Positions 32,937 to 44,860 of a DNA stretch of 64,000 nt are shown one piece after another. A program made the translations under genes and the position numbers. Position 1 is the first letter of the stretch. Every line of letters starts with the position of its first letter. Location: positions 28,182,593 to 28,246,592 of the forward strand of contig OZ021731.1 of assembly GCA_963978545.1 (NCBI GenBank). Direction: 5' to 3'. Source of the stretch: Linyphia triangularis (lineage: Eukaryota; Arthropoda; Arachnida; Araneae; Linyphiidae). The notes under the pieces are model-generated. The model had not been told where the DNA came from, ran no database searches, and saw only the letters and a program-made list of their open reading frames with translations.

Positions 32937-33134
32937 ATGTCCAAGTCGAAGAATAATATTAAGTATAAGAACTGCCTCGTCCCGAAGTGTAGGAATACTT
33001 CGATCAGAACCCCCGATAAGGTATTCGTCAGTGTTCCTAAGAACGCAGATGTCCGCAAAAAATGGTGTCGAGCCATGAAAAAGTTGGACATTGCTGCGAA
33101 AAGTAGTCTGTACGCTTGTGAAGATCATTTTAAT
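32937..33134 (+). CDS. THAP domain first exon (66 codons, spliced in phase 0)
   Basis: ATG at 32937 to AAT at 33134, followed by GTGAGTATT. The 66 residues carry C13, C18, C61 and H64 of a C2CH THAP finger, the TPDKVFVSVP block and W43. The exon ends in CEDHFN. The AVPTxF box needed to finish the domain must come from the next exon, which I cannot identify; SINE C10 and E4 follow in the intron. The initiator ATG is the first in frame; upstream codons stay open to 32871 without another ATG. The exon sits between a hAT MITE and SINE C10, with no clear F-type inverted ends around it. So it may be a host gene or an eroded copy of the THAP transposon. Confidence 0.72.
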
Positions 33135-33177
33135 GTGAGTATTGTACAGCTATTATTCTTATTTTTGAATCCTTTTT

Positions 33178-33362
33178 GGTTGGTTGGTTGTATTCAGATT
33201 ATCTGGCGCCGTCAGCAACACGAGGGCTATAATGCGCTGAAACATTTCGTCATTTGACAAACCAACATATATTTGCAAACACCCATGCCTAACACGGGAC
33301 TCGAACCCGCAACCTCGCGGTCTAGAAGCCAGCACGCTAGCCACTATACCGTTTGGTCGGCC
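33178..33362 (-). mobile_element. SINE family C, copy C10, 11-bp TSD
   Basis: GAATCCTTTTT flanks it at 33167-33177 and 33363-33373. The target is the left end of repeat E4. Confidence 0.92.
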
Positions 33363-33915
33363 GAATCCTTTTTATTAACTTCGTTTTTGTGTGGGTATAT
33401 GTGTCGATAGCGGACAAATCTGCGGAGGTCTAATTAAACCTCTTGCCGTCATCCAATCGGTCTGAAACTTGGCAGATAGATTCGATGTCGATGACAATGC
33501 ATTCCATCAAATTTTGGGGATGTCACTGTCACTAAAAAGTCGCTTTTATGGAATACTAATTAACCAACTTGCCGTCATCCAGTCGAGCTAAAATAGCATT
33601 CAACCGACCATTGAAGAAACTCTTTCCTGTTACCAAATTTTTTTTAATAAATAAATAAATAATAAAATTGTTTTAATCAGAATAAATTAAAGATAATAAG
33701 ACGTGGATGCATAAATTCCCGTTCATTTTTAATAAATTTTGAAACGTAGTTTACCGCACGTTTTGGTCATAGAAATGTTTTTGATGTTTGAAATTAGATG
33801 CAAAAACTAAGCACACTCTGTTTACAGAATCGGCGCTGTGTCAATGAGTATAAAAATTGGCAATACATATACAGGATTTATATTAAAAACTTTGTTTTTA
33901 TGGGTTATATTTATT
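33363..33915 (+). repeat. Family E repeat, copy E4
   Basis: Full-length copy in the intron after the THAP exon; ends TTTTTATGGGTTATATTTATT. Confidence 0.82.
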
Positions 33916-35177
33916 ACCTAATCTGACTTAATGATTTTGGAATTCTATCATGTATAGTAGCAGTAGCAGAGTGATATAAATTCTTATTCATGTGTTTCAA
34001 GATGGTTTGTTTCGAAATTTATTCGATTAAAGCTTTACTTAAAATTATCGTTTGGCATTCAGTTTAAAATGAGTTATAAGTTGTCAGTGGGCGTTTTTCG
34101 AATAATTTCGCGGAACGTAAACAATGACGGATTCTGCAGTTCAGCACATCCGAAATGGCGGAAAAACCAAAGCAACTTACGGAGGGTGAAAAAGGTTAGG
34201 TTGAAGTCCACTACCAATGAGTACTAAACGTTAACTAAAAACATAAGGAACATTATTCTCCAAATCATCGATAAACAGTTTCCATCACCGCAACATACGA
34301 ATGAGTTGCCAGAAAACTACAAATGACCTAAAAAAAAGGACTATGACGTCACAGTCCGAATGCATAGATTCTGTTCTTCTCCGAGTGCAGCTGCCCTACG
34401 TTCAAGTTCTTAATCCCTATTTTATTTCGTTTGTCTTCTGGCAGGTATTACTGATTTTAATACTTATGTCGTAATGCACCGCTTATAAAAGTTACCTATA
34501 TTCTTCTTTGTGTAGTTGGTAGCACTTCAGTCGGAATTCCAGGAACGTCTGTGTCGATATTTTAGTGTAACCAGTGGTGGTGTAGTGGGGGCGGTTTAGG
34601 CATATCGGTATTTTTTTTAACTAATTAAAAATAACTTATAAATCTTTATGTATGTATTAGGATATAGGTTAATGAGGAAATAAATACGTAAATTAACTCA
34701 CTAAAGACGACTTTGAAATGGATAGACAGTCTTTGTTTTTAACTCTTACCTTGTTCATTATTTAAGATAGATTTTGATTTTTTAAGATTTTTTGGAAAAT
34801 TATTTATATGATTTTTAAAAAACATGAAGTTGAATCGCAATTTATTAGCAAAGAAAAAAACTAAAATTTCGATTGGCGAGTTTTTTTGCCTACTGTCGTT
34901 AATGGGTTAAGATTATTTAGTTGTTTTTGAATTTTTGTTAAGTTTTGTAAAATATTGGGAATTTGCATTTTTTAATTAAAAAATCGAAGTTACTATTAGG
35001 GTTATTGTCACGATCGGAAAGATTTTTTCATCACTACAACCCCGGATGTAAGAGAATTTTTGTGAAATGATTTTCAATACATTTAAGAAAATAGTGCCTT
35101 TTTTTAAGGCGTTATAAAATATACGAATGAAATTACACTCACACTTAAAGAAATACTAAACCAGGGTTGTAGGGTTA
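33916..35177. other. 1.26 kb, no intact gene
   Basis: At 34155 an ATG opens MAEKPKQLTEGEKG before a stop, which resembles the N-terminus of a Tc1-like transposase; too short to call. TGACGTCA at 34344 lies in a GC-richer patch (34330-34420). The rest is AT-rich. Confidence 0.4.
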
Positions 35178-35884
35178 AACTAGGGGTGTGGAACATCGCA
35201 CAACTTTCAATAACACTATAATACTGACGTGGATTTGTGTCATTTACCGTTTTTATATTTTCATCATTCATTTAGAGGAAATGGTCAGTTTGGTGACATT
35301 TTTTTGCGATAATTCTTGTATAGGTCTAAGAAAAATAACAAAAAAAAAAAAACTCGCCAAAATGGTGATTTTGGCGATATACTTTTAAATAATCCTTATA
35401 TTATCCTTTGTTATAAGCGAAACTGAGGTGAGAAGAGAAAATTCTCCTTGATGAGGTATGCTCAAGGCAAACTCTTTTGTTGAAAGCATTCGTTTTTCAA
35501 CTTTTTACGCCACTAAAACATTTTTACGGGAATTTCGGAGGTGAGGATGTTTAGAACACCTTAAGAGGCATTACCACAGAGATTTTTATCAAAATCGTTG
35601 CAGTCGGTTTTTTTTCCAATAATTGAAAAACATGATTTTTTCATTGGCAGCTGCCTTATGTGCATGCGCGATTTTGACGAAAACCTTTATGGTAGGTCCC
35701 ATGGCCACCACTAACCCTCATCCCAAATTTGAACATCGGAAGTCAATTTGTTCGGGAGTTATGCTGACCACAGACACACATACATTCACACAGACAGATA
35801 TTTTTTATAAATTTTTCGATTTTTTTTTTTACCGAATGCTATATTTTCATTACCCTATGTATACATTTGAGTAATTGAAAGTAA
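35178..35884 (+). repeat. Family A repeat, copy A5
   Basis: Complete, ACTAGGGGTGTGGAACATCG to GAGTAATTGAAAGTAAA; the cleanest uninterrupted copy. Confidence 0.88.
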
Positions 35885-36183
35885 ATTAATTCGGTACGTA
35901 CACTTCTTGATCGTGGCGGTAACTCTACCTGTAGCCTGTGATTTTTTAACTATAAAATGCAAATTCACAATATTTTTCATAGCTTACCATATAAAAACAA
36001 GCTAAATACTCTTAATTTACATACTTATTTTCTCACTAATTTATATCACAATATATGCATAAAGATTTATGAGTTATTATTAATTAGTTATCAATAAAAA
36101 AATTACACAAAAACCAATCCATTGCAACTATTTCGAAGAAAATTTATAAAAATTTAAACAGAAGGTTTTCATTGATATTTTCT
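35885..36183. other. AT-rich sequence, nothing recognised
   Basis: No match to the families above. Confidence 0.4.
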
Positions 36184-36400
36184 GTTATGTCTCTCGATTT
36201 TGTTTGTCAGTAGCTGATCCTTGATTTTCACTAACATAAGGTTTGCCACGTGTGGAATTATTAGTCGCCATCTCGATTGTGATGATATAATGTTCACGTG
36301 GCTGAAGCCAAGCTCGCATTCTGAAGAGCTTACCGATATGACCTTATATAAGTTCACCAAAGGCATTAAATCTTCGGGAACTGATCTTCACTGCTCCACT
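36184..36400 (-). pseudogene. hAT transposase C-terminal dimerisation fragment
   Basis: The minus strand reads SVPEDLMPLVNLYKVISVSS then SECELGFSHVNIISSQSR and VANLMLVKI. The pattern SS-x-CExGFS-x-N-I followed by LM-I is the C-terminal dimerisation region of hAT-type transposases of the ZMYM/GTF2IRD2-like group. The frame is closed by stops on both sides and the catalytic core is absent, so it is a remnant. MITE B4 begins 30 bp beyond. Confidence 0.6.
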
Positions 36401-36431
36401 CACCGTTGTCCAGAAAATATCGATACTTTTG

Positions 36432-37090
36432 GACTGAGAGGCGACTGCAATTTTTGAACTTCATCGAACATCATTCTGAATTTTTTATAGAAATTGGAGA
36501 AAAGTGAGTAGATTACGAATCTACTGGTCTGTCGTGGCAAAAATGGCCGAAACTAGTCAAAAATCGACTTTTAATAAGTTGAACTAAATCCAATTTCCAA
36601 ATGCGCCATAACTTGCCAAACAATGAGCATTTTTTTTTATTTGGTAACCCTCACTCTTTAATTTTCAATTAAGAAGGTTGCAGACGATTCGGATGTGTGG
36701 CGATGGCTTACTTGCATCTTTCATAAATGAGCCAAATTGGCAATAAACATTACGTCACTTATGACGTAACTGATGCCGCCAATTTGGCTTACTTTTAAAA
36801 GATACCAAGTTTTCCGAGCCAGAGATCAGAAATCGTTTGCGCTTTTTCTCATTGAAAATCAAAATGTAGTGGGTTGCTAGGCGAAAAAGTTTGTTCTCTT
36901 TTTGGCAAGTTATTACATATTTGGCAATCGGATTTTAGTTCAACTCATTCCAAGTCGATTTTTGATCAGTTCCGGCCATCTTTGCCAAGGCAGACCAGTG
37001 GATTCGTTATCTACTCACATTTCTCCAATTTCTATAAAAAATTCAGAATAATGTTCGATGAGGTCCAAAAATTGCTGTCGCCTCTCGGAC
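36432..37090. mobile_element. Foldback MITE B, copy B4
   Basis: GACTGAGAGGCGACTGC to TCGCCTCTCGGAC; right flank TA, left flank mutated to TG. Confidence 0.85.
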
Positions 37091-37200
37091 TATTTGACAA
37101 AGTTTTTGAAAAGGGCGAAAATAATCGTCTGTACAGTGAACCGATACTCACCATCTGTTTCCGCCTAAATAAGAAAGCTCAGAAACTATTTTAGCTTTGA

Positions 37201-37985
37201 CAGTACCGTAAAATGGGGTGAATCGGAACACTTTTCAAATTTTAAAGTAAAAATCGTGTGTAATAAGTTTGTTAACGAACATATTTTTGACATTGAAACT
37301 TGGGTCTGACCTTCTTTGAGGATCAACCCCCCCCCCCAAAAAAAAGAAATGAAAAAACTAGTTCTTTAATTTATTTTGAATTTTTTCATGATGTTCCGAT
37401 TCAGAAAGGGGTGGTTGGTTGGTTGGTTGTATTCAGATTATCTGGCACCGTCAGCAACACCAGGGCTATAATGCGCCGAAACATTCGTCATTAGACAAGC
37501 CAACATACATTTACAAACACCCTTGCCAAAACCAGCTTTTTAGTATCACTTTTCAAGTGTTCCGATTCACCCCGCAAATCTCAAAATCGAGACGAGGCAA
37601 AACATAAAAATTCGTAAAATAAAAAGTTTTTAAAACCAAGTTAAATTAAGTATGGCATGCAGTTGTGGATGTTTATACTTATCTAAAAATATATTAGTTA
37701 AGTCTATAGATAGTACATGTTATTAATTACTTGATAAGCTTTGGGGAGGTTAAAACTCATTGGATTGTTTGCACGCTGTTTCGGAATTTTTTTTTCAAAA
37801 AAGAACAGTGTTGAAAACCCCTCAAAACGTATGTTCTAAGATTCCAAACATGTTAGCCAAATTAAAAAATATATATAATTACTAAAACTGCTTTATTTGT
37901 GGGTATAATAATTTCTTTGTAATTTCATGAAGGGTCTTTCCGATTCACTCCGCTGTTCTTGGTCACCCCGTTTTACGATATCAAC
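37201..37985. mobile_element. MITE with ends TACCGTAAAATGGGGTGA, split by SINE C11
   Basis: Left end ACCGTAAAATGGGGTGAATC; right end GGTCACCCCGTTTTACGAT is its inverted relative. Two further inverted pieces (GTGTTCCGATTCACCCCGC at 37556-37574 and TTCCGATTCACTCCGC near 37938) suggest an end duplication. Confidence 0.65.
37411..37528 (-). mobile_element. SINE family C, copy C11, 5'-truncated
   Basis: Reverse tail and body, GGTTGGTTGGTTGTATTCAG to ACAAACACCCTTGCC; head missing. Confidence 0.85.
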
Positions 37986-38119
37986 AATATTATCAATTTT
38001 CAAAATGCTTCCGAAAAGGCTTTTAAAAAGTAACTTTTTGAGAGCTATTTCTGCGTACCTGCTCCAACAACATTTCTATACCAACCAGACTTTCAACTTT
38101 TTCACAATTATATTTAGCG

Positions 38120-38282
38120 GGAAATTTCTGTGACGTACATCTGACGTCATAGCGTATGAGGAGAACCGGTTAGCTCTATCTTGTCGGGTTGGACATTCGT
38201 TGATGTTAGTTGTGGTCTGGTTGCAAGTTACAAGAGTTTGGTACGGCGTGAGTTTTGTGTTCTACTGGTTGTTTTTTCGGCC
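38120..38282 (+). promoter_or_regulatory. CRE-bearing upstream region of a THAP first exon
   Basis: TGTGACGTACATCTGACGTC (TGACGTCA at 38142) lies about 140 bp before the ATG, followed by sequence free of repeats. Same arrangement as at 32800. Confidence 0.45.
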
Positions 38283-38480
38283 ATGTCTCTTAAAGAAAAG
38301 AGCCCTTACAAGTACTGTTTAGTACCGTGCTGTGGCAATACGACGGCAAAAACACCTGGCAAAGTGTTTCTTTATATCCCGAGGGATCCCGTTGCTAGAG
38401 AAGAGTGGATAAGAGCCATCAAGCGTGATGGTAAATTATCGTCGAAAACGTCGCATTGGTGCTGCGAAGATCATTTTTCG
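38283..38480 (+). CDS. THAP domain first exon (66 codons, spliced in phase 0)
   Basis: ATG at 38283 to TCG at 38480, followed by GTGAGTAAAC. The 66 residues begin MSLKEKSPYKYCLVPCCG and carry C12, C17, C61 and H64, the TPGKVFLYIP block and W42. The exon ends in CEDHFS. Length and splice position equal those of the exon at 32937, but the amino acids differ at many positions, so the two are paralogues of some age. The rest of the domain, including AVPTxF, would be on a following exon not seen here. No F-type transposon ends flank it. Upstream codons are open to 38181 without another ATG. Confidence 0.72.
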
Positions 38481-38574
38481 GTGAGTAAACTTTGGAACGC
38501 ACAATCGCCTGAGAGGTTTTTCAAGTATTTCACATCGGTTGGTTGGTTTATACGCTCAACGACCTATTTTTATG

Positions 38575-38932
38575 CGCCCATCTGATGGCTGTGGGGTTAG
38601 CGCTCTGGCCTCGCATACCAAAGGTGCCGGGTTCGAATCCCGGGTTAGGCGGCCGACCAAACGGTATATTGGTTAGCGTGCTAGCTTCTAGACCTGGCGG
38701 TTGCGGGTTCGAGTCCCGTGTTAGGCATGGATGTTTGTAAATGTATGTTGGCTTATCAAATGACGAATGTTTCGGCGCATTTATAGCCCTCGTGTTGCTG
38801 ACGGCGTCAGATAATCTGAAAACAACCAACCAATCGTTGTGGTTCGGAATCCACGTTATGCTGTAGGTCCCGGCCTGATTAGCCGTCATTGTGCATAAAA
38901 ATAGGTCGTTGAGAGTACAAACCAACCAACCA
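38575..38932 (+). mobile_element. SINE family D, copy D4, split by SINE C12
   Basis: Head CCCATCTGATGGCTGTGGGG with B box GGTTCGAATCC to 38650; body and tail resume with GTTGTGGTTCGGAATCC at 38835. Confidence 0.88.
38651..38834 (+). mobile_element. SINE family C, copy C12, nested in SINE D4
   Basis: GGCCGACCAAACGGTATATT to AACCAACCAATC; inserted right after the tRNA-like head of D4, so family C was active after D4 arrived. Confidence 0.9.
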
Positions 38933-38934
38933 AC

Positions 38935-39412
38935 TATTTTTATGCACAATGACGGCCAAATCAGGTAACGTATGGCTTGGTATGAGTGGGCAGAACTCTA
39001 ACCACACAGCATCTGATGGGTGTATTTTACATCGGAAACATATTTTTTATTTGTTTTTGGTTAAGGATTTTTCATTGAATTGAGGAAGCATCAAGCATTT
39101 CTTTATTTCTAAGGCAGGCAAAAATAGGGGCGGTAAGTAGGAGCGCGCGTTTCGCAGTGTTAATTAAAACTATAAATGAAAAATGTTTTAAACATCCTTT
39201 ATAATAAATGAAGATGTATGAATAGGTATATTAAGCATTATTAAATCAAAGTTACTGCCCACCTGATGGCTGTGGGGTTAACGTCGCCGGGTTCGAATCT
39301 CGGATTAGACATGGATGTTCGTTGTGGTTCGGAATCCACGTTAAGGTGTAGGTCCCGGCCTGATTAGCCGTTATTGTGCACAAAAATAGGTAATTGAGCG
39401 AACAAACAATGT
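38935..39412. mobile_element. Further SINE D pieces D5 (minus) and D6 (plus)
   Basis: 38935-39015 is a reverse partial copy (TTTTTATGCACAATGACGGC). 39254-39412 is a forward copy (CACCTGATGGCTGTGGGG to AATAGGTAATTGAGC) with a deletion in its head. Unassigned sequence lies between. Confidence 0.75.
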
Positions 39413-40022
39413 GGTGGTACGCCGTACCAGCTTCCAAAAAGTACTGGTACGCCTTACTGGCGCGTACCAGTCCCATTCCACTTCCCGCCTGATTTAGATG
39501 ATTCTCGATAATTCATATCAAAGTTTCCTTGTAAGGTGTGGCAACGTATTGGAAAAATAGTATGTGGTGTAACAACTTTAAAACAGTTAGCAGTAACTAA
39601 TAAGCGAAATTTCTTTTTTTTTTATACAAAATGAAATTTCATAAAATAATGTACGCAAAATAATTAACAAAATTCCATTAGGTTTCACCCATCTTTACAT
39701 TAAATAATATGTATATTTTAGGTTTTATAAATCGCAAGCGATCAATTTATATATATGTTTAAAACAGAAATGTCAAAATTGTAGGTGTTTATGACTTTCA
39801 GTAATATGAATAAATTCGTTACTAATTACAGAACTTGTAGTAAGTAAACCTTATCAATTGTTCAAACTATTCAACAATTTCGAGTAAATTACAAAGGGTT
39901 TTTCAGGTTTGGAGGTCTTGAAATCATCCTAACCCCTTGAAAAATTATGGATATGCCACTGCTTGCCAGTATTTAGACTCAGTCTAATGTTAAAGGTCAT
40001 CAACCCTTGCAAGTTTGCATTT
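39413..40022. other. No gene; possible decayed hAT ends
   Basis: GTGGTGGTACGCCGTACCAG at 39412 and ATATCCATAATTTTTC, read from the other side at 39935-39957, faintly resemble hAT ends. TSD not found, so not called. The middle is AT-rich. Confidence 0.3.
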
Positions 40023-41519
40023 TTACTTTCAATTACCCATATGTAAATACCCATATGTATATAACCGTATGTATACTTAAGGTAATGAAGGTATAGAATT
40101 CGGTCAAAAAAAAATTTGATTTTTTTTTTTTTTGCATTTCTCCATTTTGCATTTTGGAACATCCTGACTTCAAAAAAGTGGTATAGAAAAAATGTATGTG
40201 TGTCTGTGATCAGCATAACTCCCGAACGAATTGACCTACGATGTTGAAATTTGGTATGAGGGATAGTGGCGGCCATGGGATCTACCCATTAAGATTTTCG
40301 TCAAAATCGCGCATGCGCATAAGGTAGCTGCCATTGAAAAAATCATGTTTTTCAATGATTGCTAAAAAACGGCTCCAATGATTTTGATAAAAATAGCTGT
40401 GGTATTGCCTCTTAAGGTGTTCTAAACATCCCCACCTCCGAAATTTCCGTAAAAATGCTTTAACGGAGAAAAAATTGAAAAACGAATGCCTTTAACACAG
40501 AGTTCTCTTTCCTTGAGCATACCTCATCAACGATCGTTTTTTCTTCTCCTCTCAGTTTCGCTTATTATAAAGGACTAGGGGGCTTCGTCCCCTGCTCGCT
40601 AACGCTTGCCAACCCCCAAAAGCCTCGCTGCGCTCGGATTGAGCGGCTTTGCCGCTCGAATTTGTGGTTAAAACATCTTGCTGGGCTCGAATATGTTTGC
40701 CAGCCATAAAAAATGTAACCAAATTTTTATAAATTTAATGTAAGGCCTAATAGAGAAAACACCCAAATTGCAAAAGTTTCATAATAGAAAGTTAAATATA
40801 CTATTTGCCAACATTCTGACTTAAAACTTCATTAGCTATGCCCTTACATTGAAGTCCTAATATTTTTTATTTATTCTGATAAGTCAGCATTTTCTGGATA
40901 GAAATACTTCAAAATAATAATTACTCTAATACAAAAATGCTTCAGAAAAACAGAAAAAAATCAAATTTGAAACGAAGAGTTTAAAAAGAGCTTTAAAATT
41001 AGCAACGGGTTTGTTGTTTACATACGTAAGGATAGCTTTAAAATTAGCAACGGTTGGTTGGTTGGTTGAACCCCCGAGCAGCCGGTTTGTTGTTTACATA
41101 CGTAAGGATGTTGCCAATCATATATTCAAAATAATTGAGGCTTTGTAGTAGCTCAATGATGAAAAATATTGAAATTTAACTAATTAATAAAGTGTTAATA
41201 AATTATTTTGGCACGTTTTGTCGAATCTACAGCTTATTTCTTTTAAAATGACACCTTGATCATTGAAATTGGTTGAGCAGTTTAGGCGGACGGACTAACC
41301 CCAAAAAACGTATTGCCTATTAAATATATAGATAATACAAGGATTATAAAAAAATATATATCGCCAAAATTCCCAATTTTTTTTAAGACACATACATGAA
41401 TTATCGCCAAACTGGCCATTTATTCTAAATGAAGGATGAAAATATACAAACGGTAAATGACCCAAACTCACGTCAGTATTACAGTGTAATTGAAAGTTGT
41501 GCGATGTTCCACACCCCAA
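40023..41519 (-). repeat. Family A repeat, copy A6, hosting a Helitron
   Basis: Reverse copy from ACTTTCAATTACCCATATG to TTCCACACCCCAAG, with the Helitron at 40575-41332 in the middle. Confidence 0.87.
40575..41332 (-). mobile_element. Non-autonomous Helitron, 758 bp
   Basis: On the minus strand it begins TCTATATATTTAATAGGC and ends with a GGGGACGAAGCCCCC hairpin then TAG (CTAG end). It lies between A and T of the family A word TTGTATTATCCTT. A 70-90 bp internal duplication (CAACGG...GTTGTTTACATACGTAAG) lies at 41000-41110. Confidence 0.87.
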
Positions 41520-41950
41520 GCTCTCTAATAGTGTTACTGAGAATAAATTTAGTACATATAATTTTTAAACCACCAAATGATTTAATAAATGTTTCATACA
41601 TTTTCCCCACCAAAATCCGTTTAACACATTCGCTACCAATCTCACTTCAGCGCAGAATGTATTGGTATTCCTCAGTAGTCTATCCTGATCGGACTGCACC
41701 CGATCGGAATTCCCATTCATGTTGTAATCAACTGAAGTAACAAAATATATTTGTCGTGTGAAATAAATATCAGATATAGCTTGTCTTTCTCCATAAGGTT
41801 AGCTTGAAGCTTGTGTTTTTAAAACACAGTTTCAGGTAATTCCAGCAAAGAATGGCAACTCCGATCGGGTGTAGTCTGATCTGGACAGGCTACTGGAGAA
41901 CAACCCGACGTTCCGTGCTGGGTGCGTGATCTGCAGCGTATGTGTTAATA
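41520..41950. other. Unassigned, no gene supported
   Basis: A frame near 41570-41740 has no recognised domain. GATCGGACTGCACCCGATCG (41690) and CTCCGATCGGGTGTAGTCTG (41860) form an inverted pair about 170 bp apart. Confidence 0.35.
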
Positions 41951-42594
41951 GACTGAGAGGCGACTGCAATTTTTGGACCCCATCGAACATCATTCTGAAT
42001 TTTTTTATAGAAATTCGAGAAAAGTGAGTAGATTACGAATCCACTGGTCTGCCGTGGCAAAAATGGCCGAAACTGATCAAATATCGACTTTTAATAAGTT
42101 GAACTAAATCCAATTGCCAAATGCGCCATAACTTGCCAAATAATGAGCATTTTTTTTATTTGGTAACCCTCACTCTTTAATTTTCAATTAAGAAGGTTGC
42201 AGACGATTCAGATATCTGGCGACGGTCTACTTGCATCTATTAAAAGGGAGCCAAGTTGGCAAAAAATATTACGTCACATATGATGTAACTGATGTCGCCA
42301 ATTTGGCTTACTTTTTTCCGAGTCAAAGATCAGAAATCGTTTGCGCTTTTTCTCATTAAAAATCAAAATGAAGTGGGTTGCCAGACGAATAAGTTTGTTC
42401 TATTTTTGGCAAGTTATGACATATTTGGCAATCGGATTTTAGTTCAACTCATTCCAAGTCGATTATTGATCAGTTTCGGCCATTTTTTCCACGGCAGACC
42501 AGTGGATTCCTAATCTACTAACTATTCTCCAATTTCTATAAAAAATTCAGAATGATGTTCGATGGGGTCCAAAAATTGCAGTCGCCTCTCGGAC
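41951..42594. mobile_element. Foldback MITE B, copy B5
   Basis: GACTGAGAGGCGACTGC to TCGCCTCTCGGAC, TA on both sides. Confidence 0.9.
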
Positions 42595-44689
42595 TATAAG
42601 TAATCAAAGGCAACAAAACCCCTCTCCCAGGGTATCGCATAAAAAAATAAGAATAATGGAATGTTATTTCGGCGAAGAGTAACAAAACGAACAAAAAAGC
42701 TAGTTCCATAAAAAGACCGAACCCCTACTTCTATAACAAAGCAGGATGAGTGTTTACGCAAGTCCCCCTCCTACCCTCACACCCCTCCATTTCAGGTGGG
42801 TCAGGCCCCACCTGGAACATTTTCAAGGTCACCAGATCGATTCTTCTGACGATAAAATGAAACAAACTGTTCTATGTTGCCAGAACACGACGCCCTAGCA
42901 ACAGGGGGAGGGAGGCTGGTCGATGCTTGCTAGCGCGTCCAGGGCTGCCAACTCTCAGATAGCCTGAATCGCCAACAGCCTATTAAAAAATCGCCAAAAA
43001 TCGCCAGATCTCAAAATCAAGAAAATCGCCAAAATATAGCCAAAAATCGCCAAATGAGAAAATAATTCGCCAAAAAAACTAATTATCTTAGAAATAAGAT
43101 GTGTTTATCAATAGTATTGCCTTTCCAGCCAAGCCAATTGGCGGATAAATACCTGGTTTTTTCAACGTTGGAGGGTAATTTGAAAATGAGGATATCTGCG
43201 GGGTTTTTTTTTTTCCCCCAAAAAAGAATGTATTTTTTTTACTACGGAGAGGTCATTTTTTCGAGTAATCTGATAAGTTCAAGGCATGGATTAAATAAAC
43301 AAGGGTCATTACTATACGAGTAGGCGACAAAACACAAGATCAATTTGTTTTATCCCCTACCCGGTAGTGTTCGTCACTGTGGTGTTCGTTTCAAATTTCA
43401 ATTAGTTTGCAGCCGTTTTTAGGGTTTCCTATCCCTCCCTATTGACCCCCAGGAGTTCTCTTACAAAGAAACCTCGGCGCCTACTTGACAAATAATTAGA
43501 TCGACTTGGCGGGCAAACTTAACGTAACCAAATGGTTGTGGAGAATCTCGTTTTAGGGCAGTTTAGCTTCTAGCCTCCAGCCTTCTTCTTTCCTTTTTTT
43601 TTTTTTTTTTTGTCTCGCATGCAGAACCAAATCGCGGCGAACAGAACAAAGGACCAAGGGGTACCCTGTTGTGTTTGTTAAAATACTAGTCGCACTGTCG
43701 GCGTGGGGGGGGGGGGGGATGAAAAGTGCAGTGTCATTTCCTTTCCCTTGTTCCAATCTTGAGCCGAAACCGATTCTGGTTTGGCTTTTTTCCTTTCCAT
43801 TTCTATCTATTAACTGTTAACTGGGCTGGGATTTAGGAAAGTTAAGCTGAAGACACACAGGAACAAATTCCACCCTCCTTAAGATTTCATTCTCCCCTTT
43901 CGACATTTATCAAAAGGAGGCTTGTATCCGCGCCGTGCCCGGCCTTTTAGTGAGGCCTGTGTGTCACCAGTTTAGGCTGCCACGTATTATTCATTACGTA
44001 AAAAAAAATTTCGTTGCTTTCGAAATAATATTGGAAATTTTTCTTGGATATTCATAGGTTATTTGCTTACGCTTGTCATTTAAAACTTAACAATAAGAAT
44101 AATAAAAGATTGCAAATTATTATTTACTTTCAATTTGATTTTGTTCAAGGGAAGAAACAGTATAAATAGAAGAAAATACAACGAACCTGGAAATGATGAA
44201 GAAAATGGTAGATAAAAATGTAAATAGTACAGCTTTAACCACAATTATTTCTAAAAAGAGTTAATTAACTTTAGAGAGAAATGAAAAAAAAATATTGACA
44301 TAGTTAACATGACTGATTACAATGCTTTAATTGGATATAAAAATAAGAATTTATGTTTTTGAATAAGAATTATTTGATTAGTTTTCTTAATAATTCTTAT
44401 GAGTTTGGAAATTTTAATTTGTTAAAAATTTTAAACTTGTTTTTTTAACAGTTCAGATTCTTACTACATCAATAATCGGACATCTGTCACAATCCCTGTC
44501 GGGTCTACTTATATTTTGAAAATTGAGATCACCACAGAACTCCTTCACGCTATGGAAAATTTTGAAACAATATTTCATATTTTCTTAGTTACACGAACAG
44601 TTTTGCATTTCAATAATTTTATGCTTTTACATGGAACTAGATAAATTTATTTTTATGAATTTCAATGATCCATTTGTTAAAACAGGGAA

Positions 44690-44860
44690 TAAAAGTATTG
44701 GATTCGGTAAAAAAAAAAAAAAATCGATTTTTGCTTTTCTTCATGTTTTGGGATGTGCTCTGAGTTAAAAAAAGTGGTCTAGAACAATGTCGGTGTACGT
44801 CCGTAGACCTAGTAAGCATAACTCCCGAACAGATTGATCTACGATATTCTATTTTGGGTC
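44690..44860 (-). repeat. Family A repeat, fragment A7
   Basis: Reverse match to the 3' third of the family (ATTCGGTAAAAA to CATAACTCCCGAACAGATTG), quite diverged. Confidence 0.7.

Noticed and set aside
43553..43756. 67-codon minus-strand frame with poly-Lys
   Set aside because: Driven by T and G homopolymers inside the hAT element.
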